Assembly: GCA_029778965.1 (NCBI GenBank)
Contig: JAKPBL010000375.1
Coordinates: 1-6,040 of the forward strand
Source of the DNA: Bacteroidota bacterium
GTDB lineage: Bacteria > Bacteroidota > Bacteroidia > Chitinophagales > Chitinophagaceae
Direction: 5' to 3'
DNA length: 6,040 nucleotides
Every line of letters begins with the position of its first letter. Position 1 is the first letter of the stretch. This document shows, one piece after another, positions 6,040-6,040 of this stretch. The position numbers and the translations under genes are program-made. The notes beneath the pieces were generated by a model, which did no database searches, was not told the DNA's origin, and worked only from the letters and a program-made list of their open reading frames with translations.

Positions 6040-6040
6040 A

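Overview
The window looks like ordinary chromosomal DNA from a member of the Bacteroidota, most likely the Chitinophagaceae or a close relative. The evidence is: upstream regions carrying the Bacteroidota -7 element TAnnTTTG (four exact matches, each just ahead of a start codon); no convincing Shine-Dalgarno sequences; and protein versions whose features (a peptide deformylase with an insert between motifs 1 and 2, an RluD-type synthase with an acidic ELYEQ N-terminus, a proton antiporter with a two-part Usp-like tail) I associate with that phylum. The family-level placement is inference. No mobile elements, RNA genes or CRISPR arrays are visible.

Layout: (1) 1-633, plus strand: C-terminal cytoplasmic part of a cation:proton antiporter, cut by the window edge. 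(2) 664-2225, plus strand: def (peptide deformylase) followed 5 bp later by a secreted protein of unknown function, probably one transcript from a well-formed promoter at 614-643. (3) 2222-3298, minus strand: RluD-family 23S rRNA pseudouridine synthase, whose stop codon overlaps that of the secreted protein. (4) 3299-3354: a 56-bp divergent control region with two opposed -7 elements. (5) 3355-4047, plus strand: lipB (octanoyltransferase). (6) 4099-5097, minus strand: exported protein with an N-terminal fibronectin-III-like domain, a Lys-Pro-Ala linker and a conserved-looking C-terminal domain. (7) 5114-6007, minus strand: PLP-dependent enzyme of the ACC deaminase/D-cysteine desulfhydrase family, 16 bp upstream of gene 6 and possibly cotranscribed with it.

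The genes do not form one pathway. Def (N-terminal deformylation of nascent proteins) and the RluD-type enzyme (23S rRNA modification) both serve translation. LipB makes the lipoyl cofactor of 2-oxoacid dehydrogenases and the glycine cleavage system. The antiporter handles ion and pH homeostasis, and two exported proteins are uncharacterised.

I found no evidence of a new multi-gene system. The points most worth a second look are the overlapping divergent rluD/lipB promoters, the very short or absent leaders predicted for lipB and the exported protein, the overlapping convergent stop codons, the two uncharacterised exported proteins, and active-site residues arguing against ACC deaminase activity in the last gene. 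Genes are densely packed and no gap over 60 bp lies between them.
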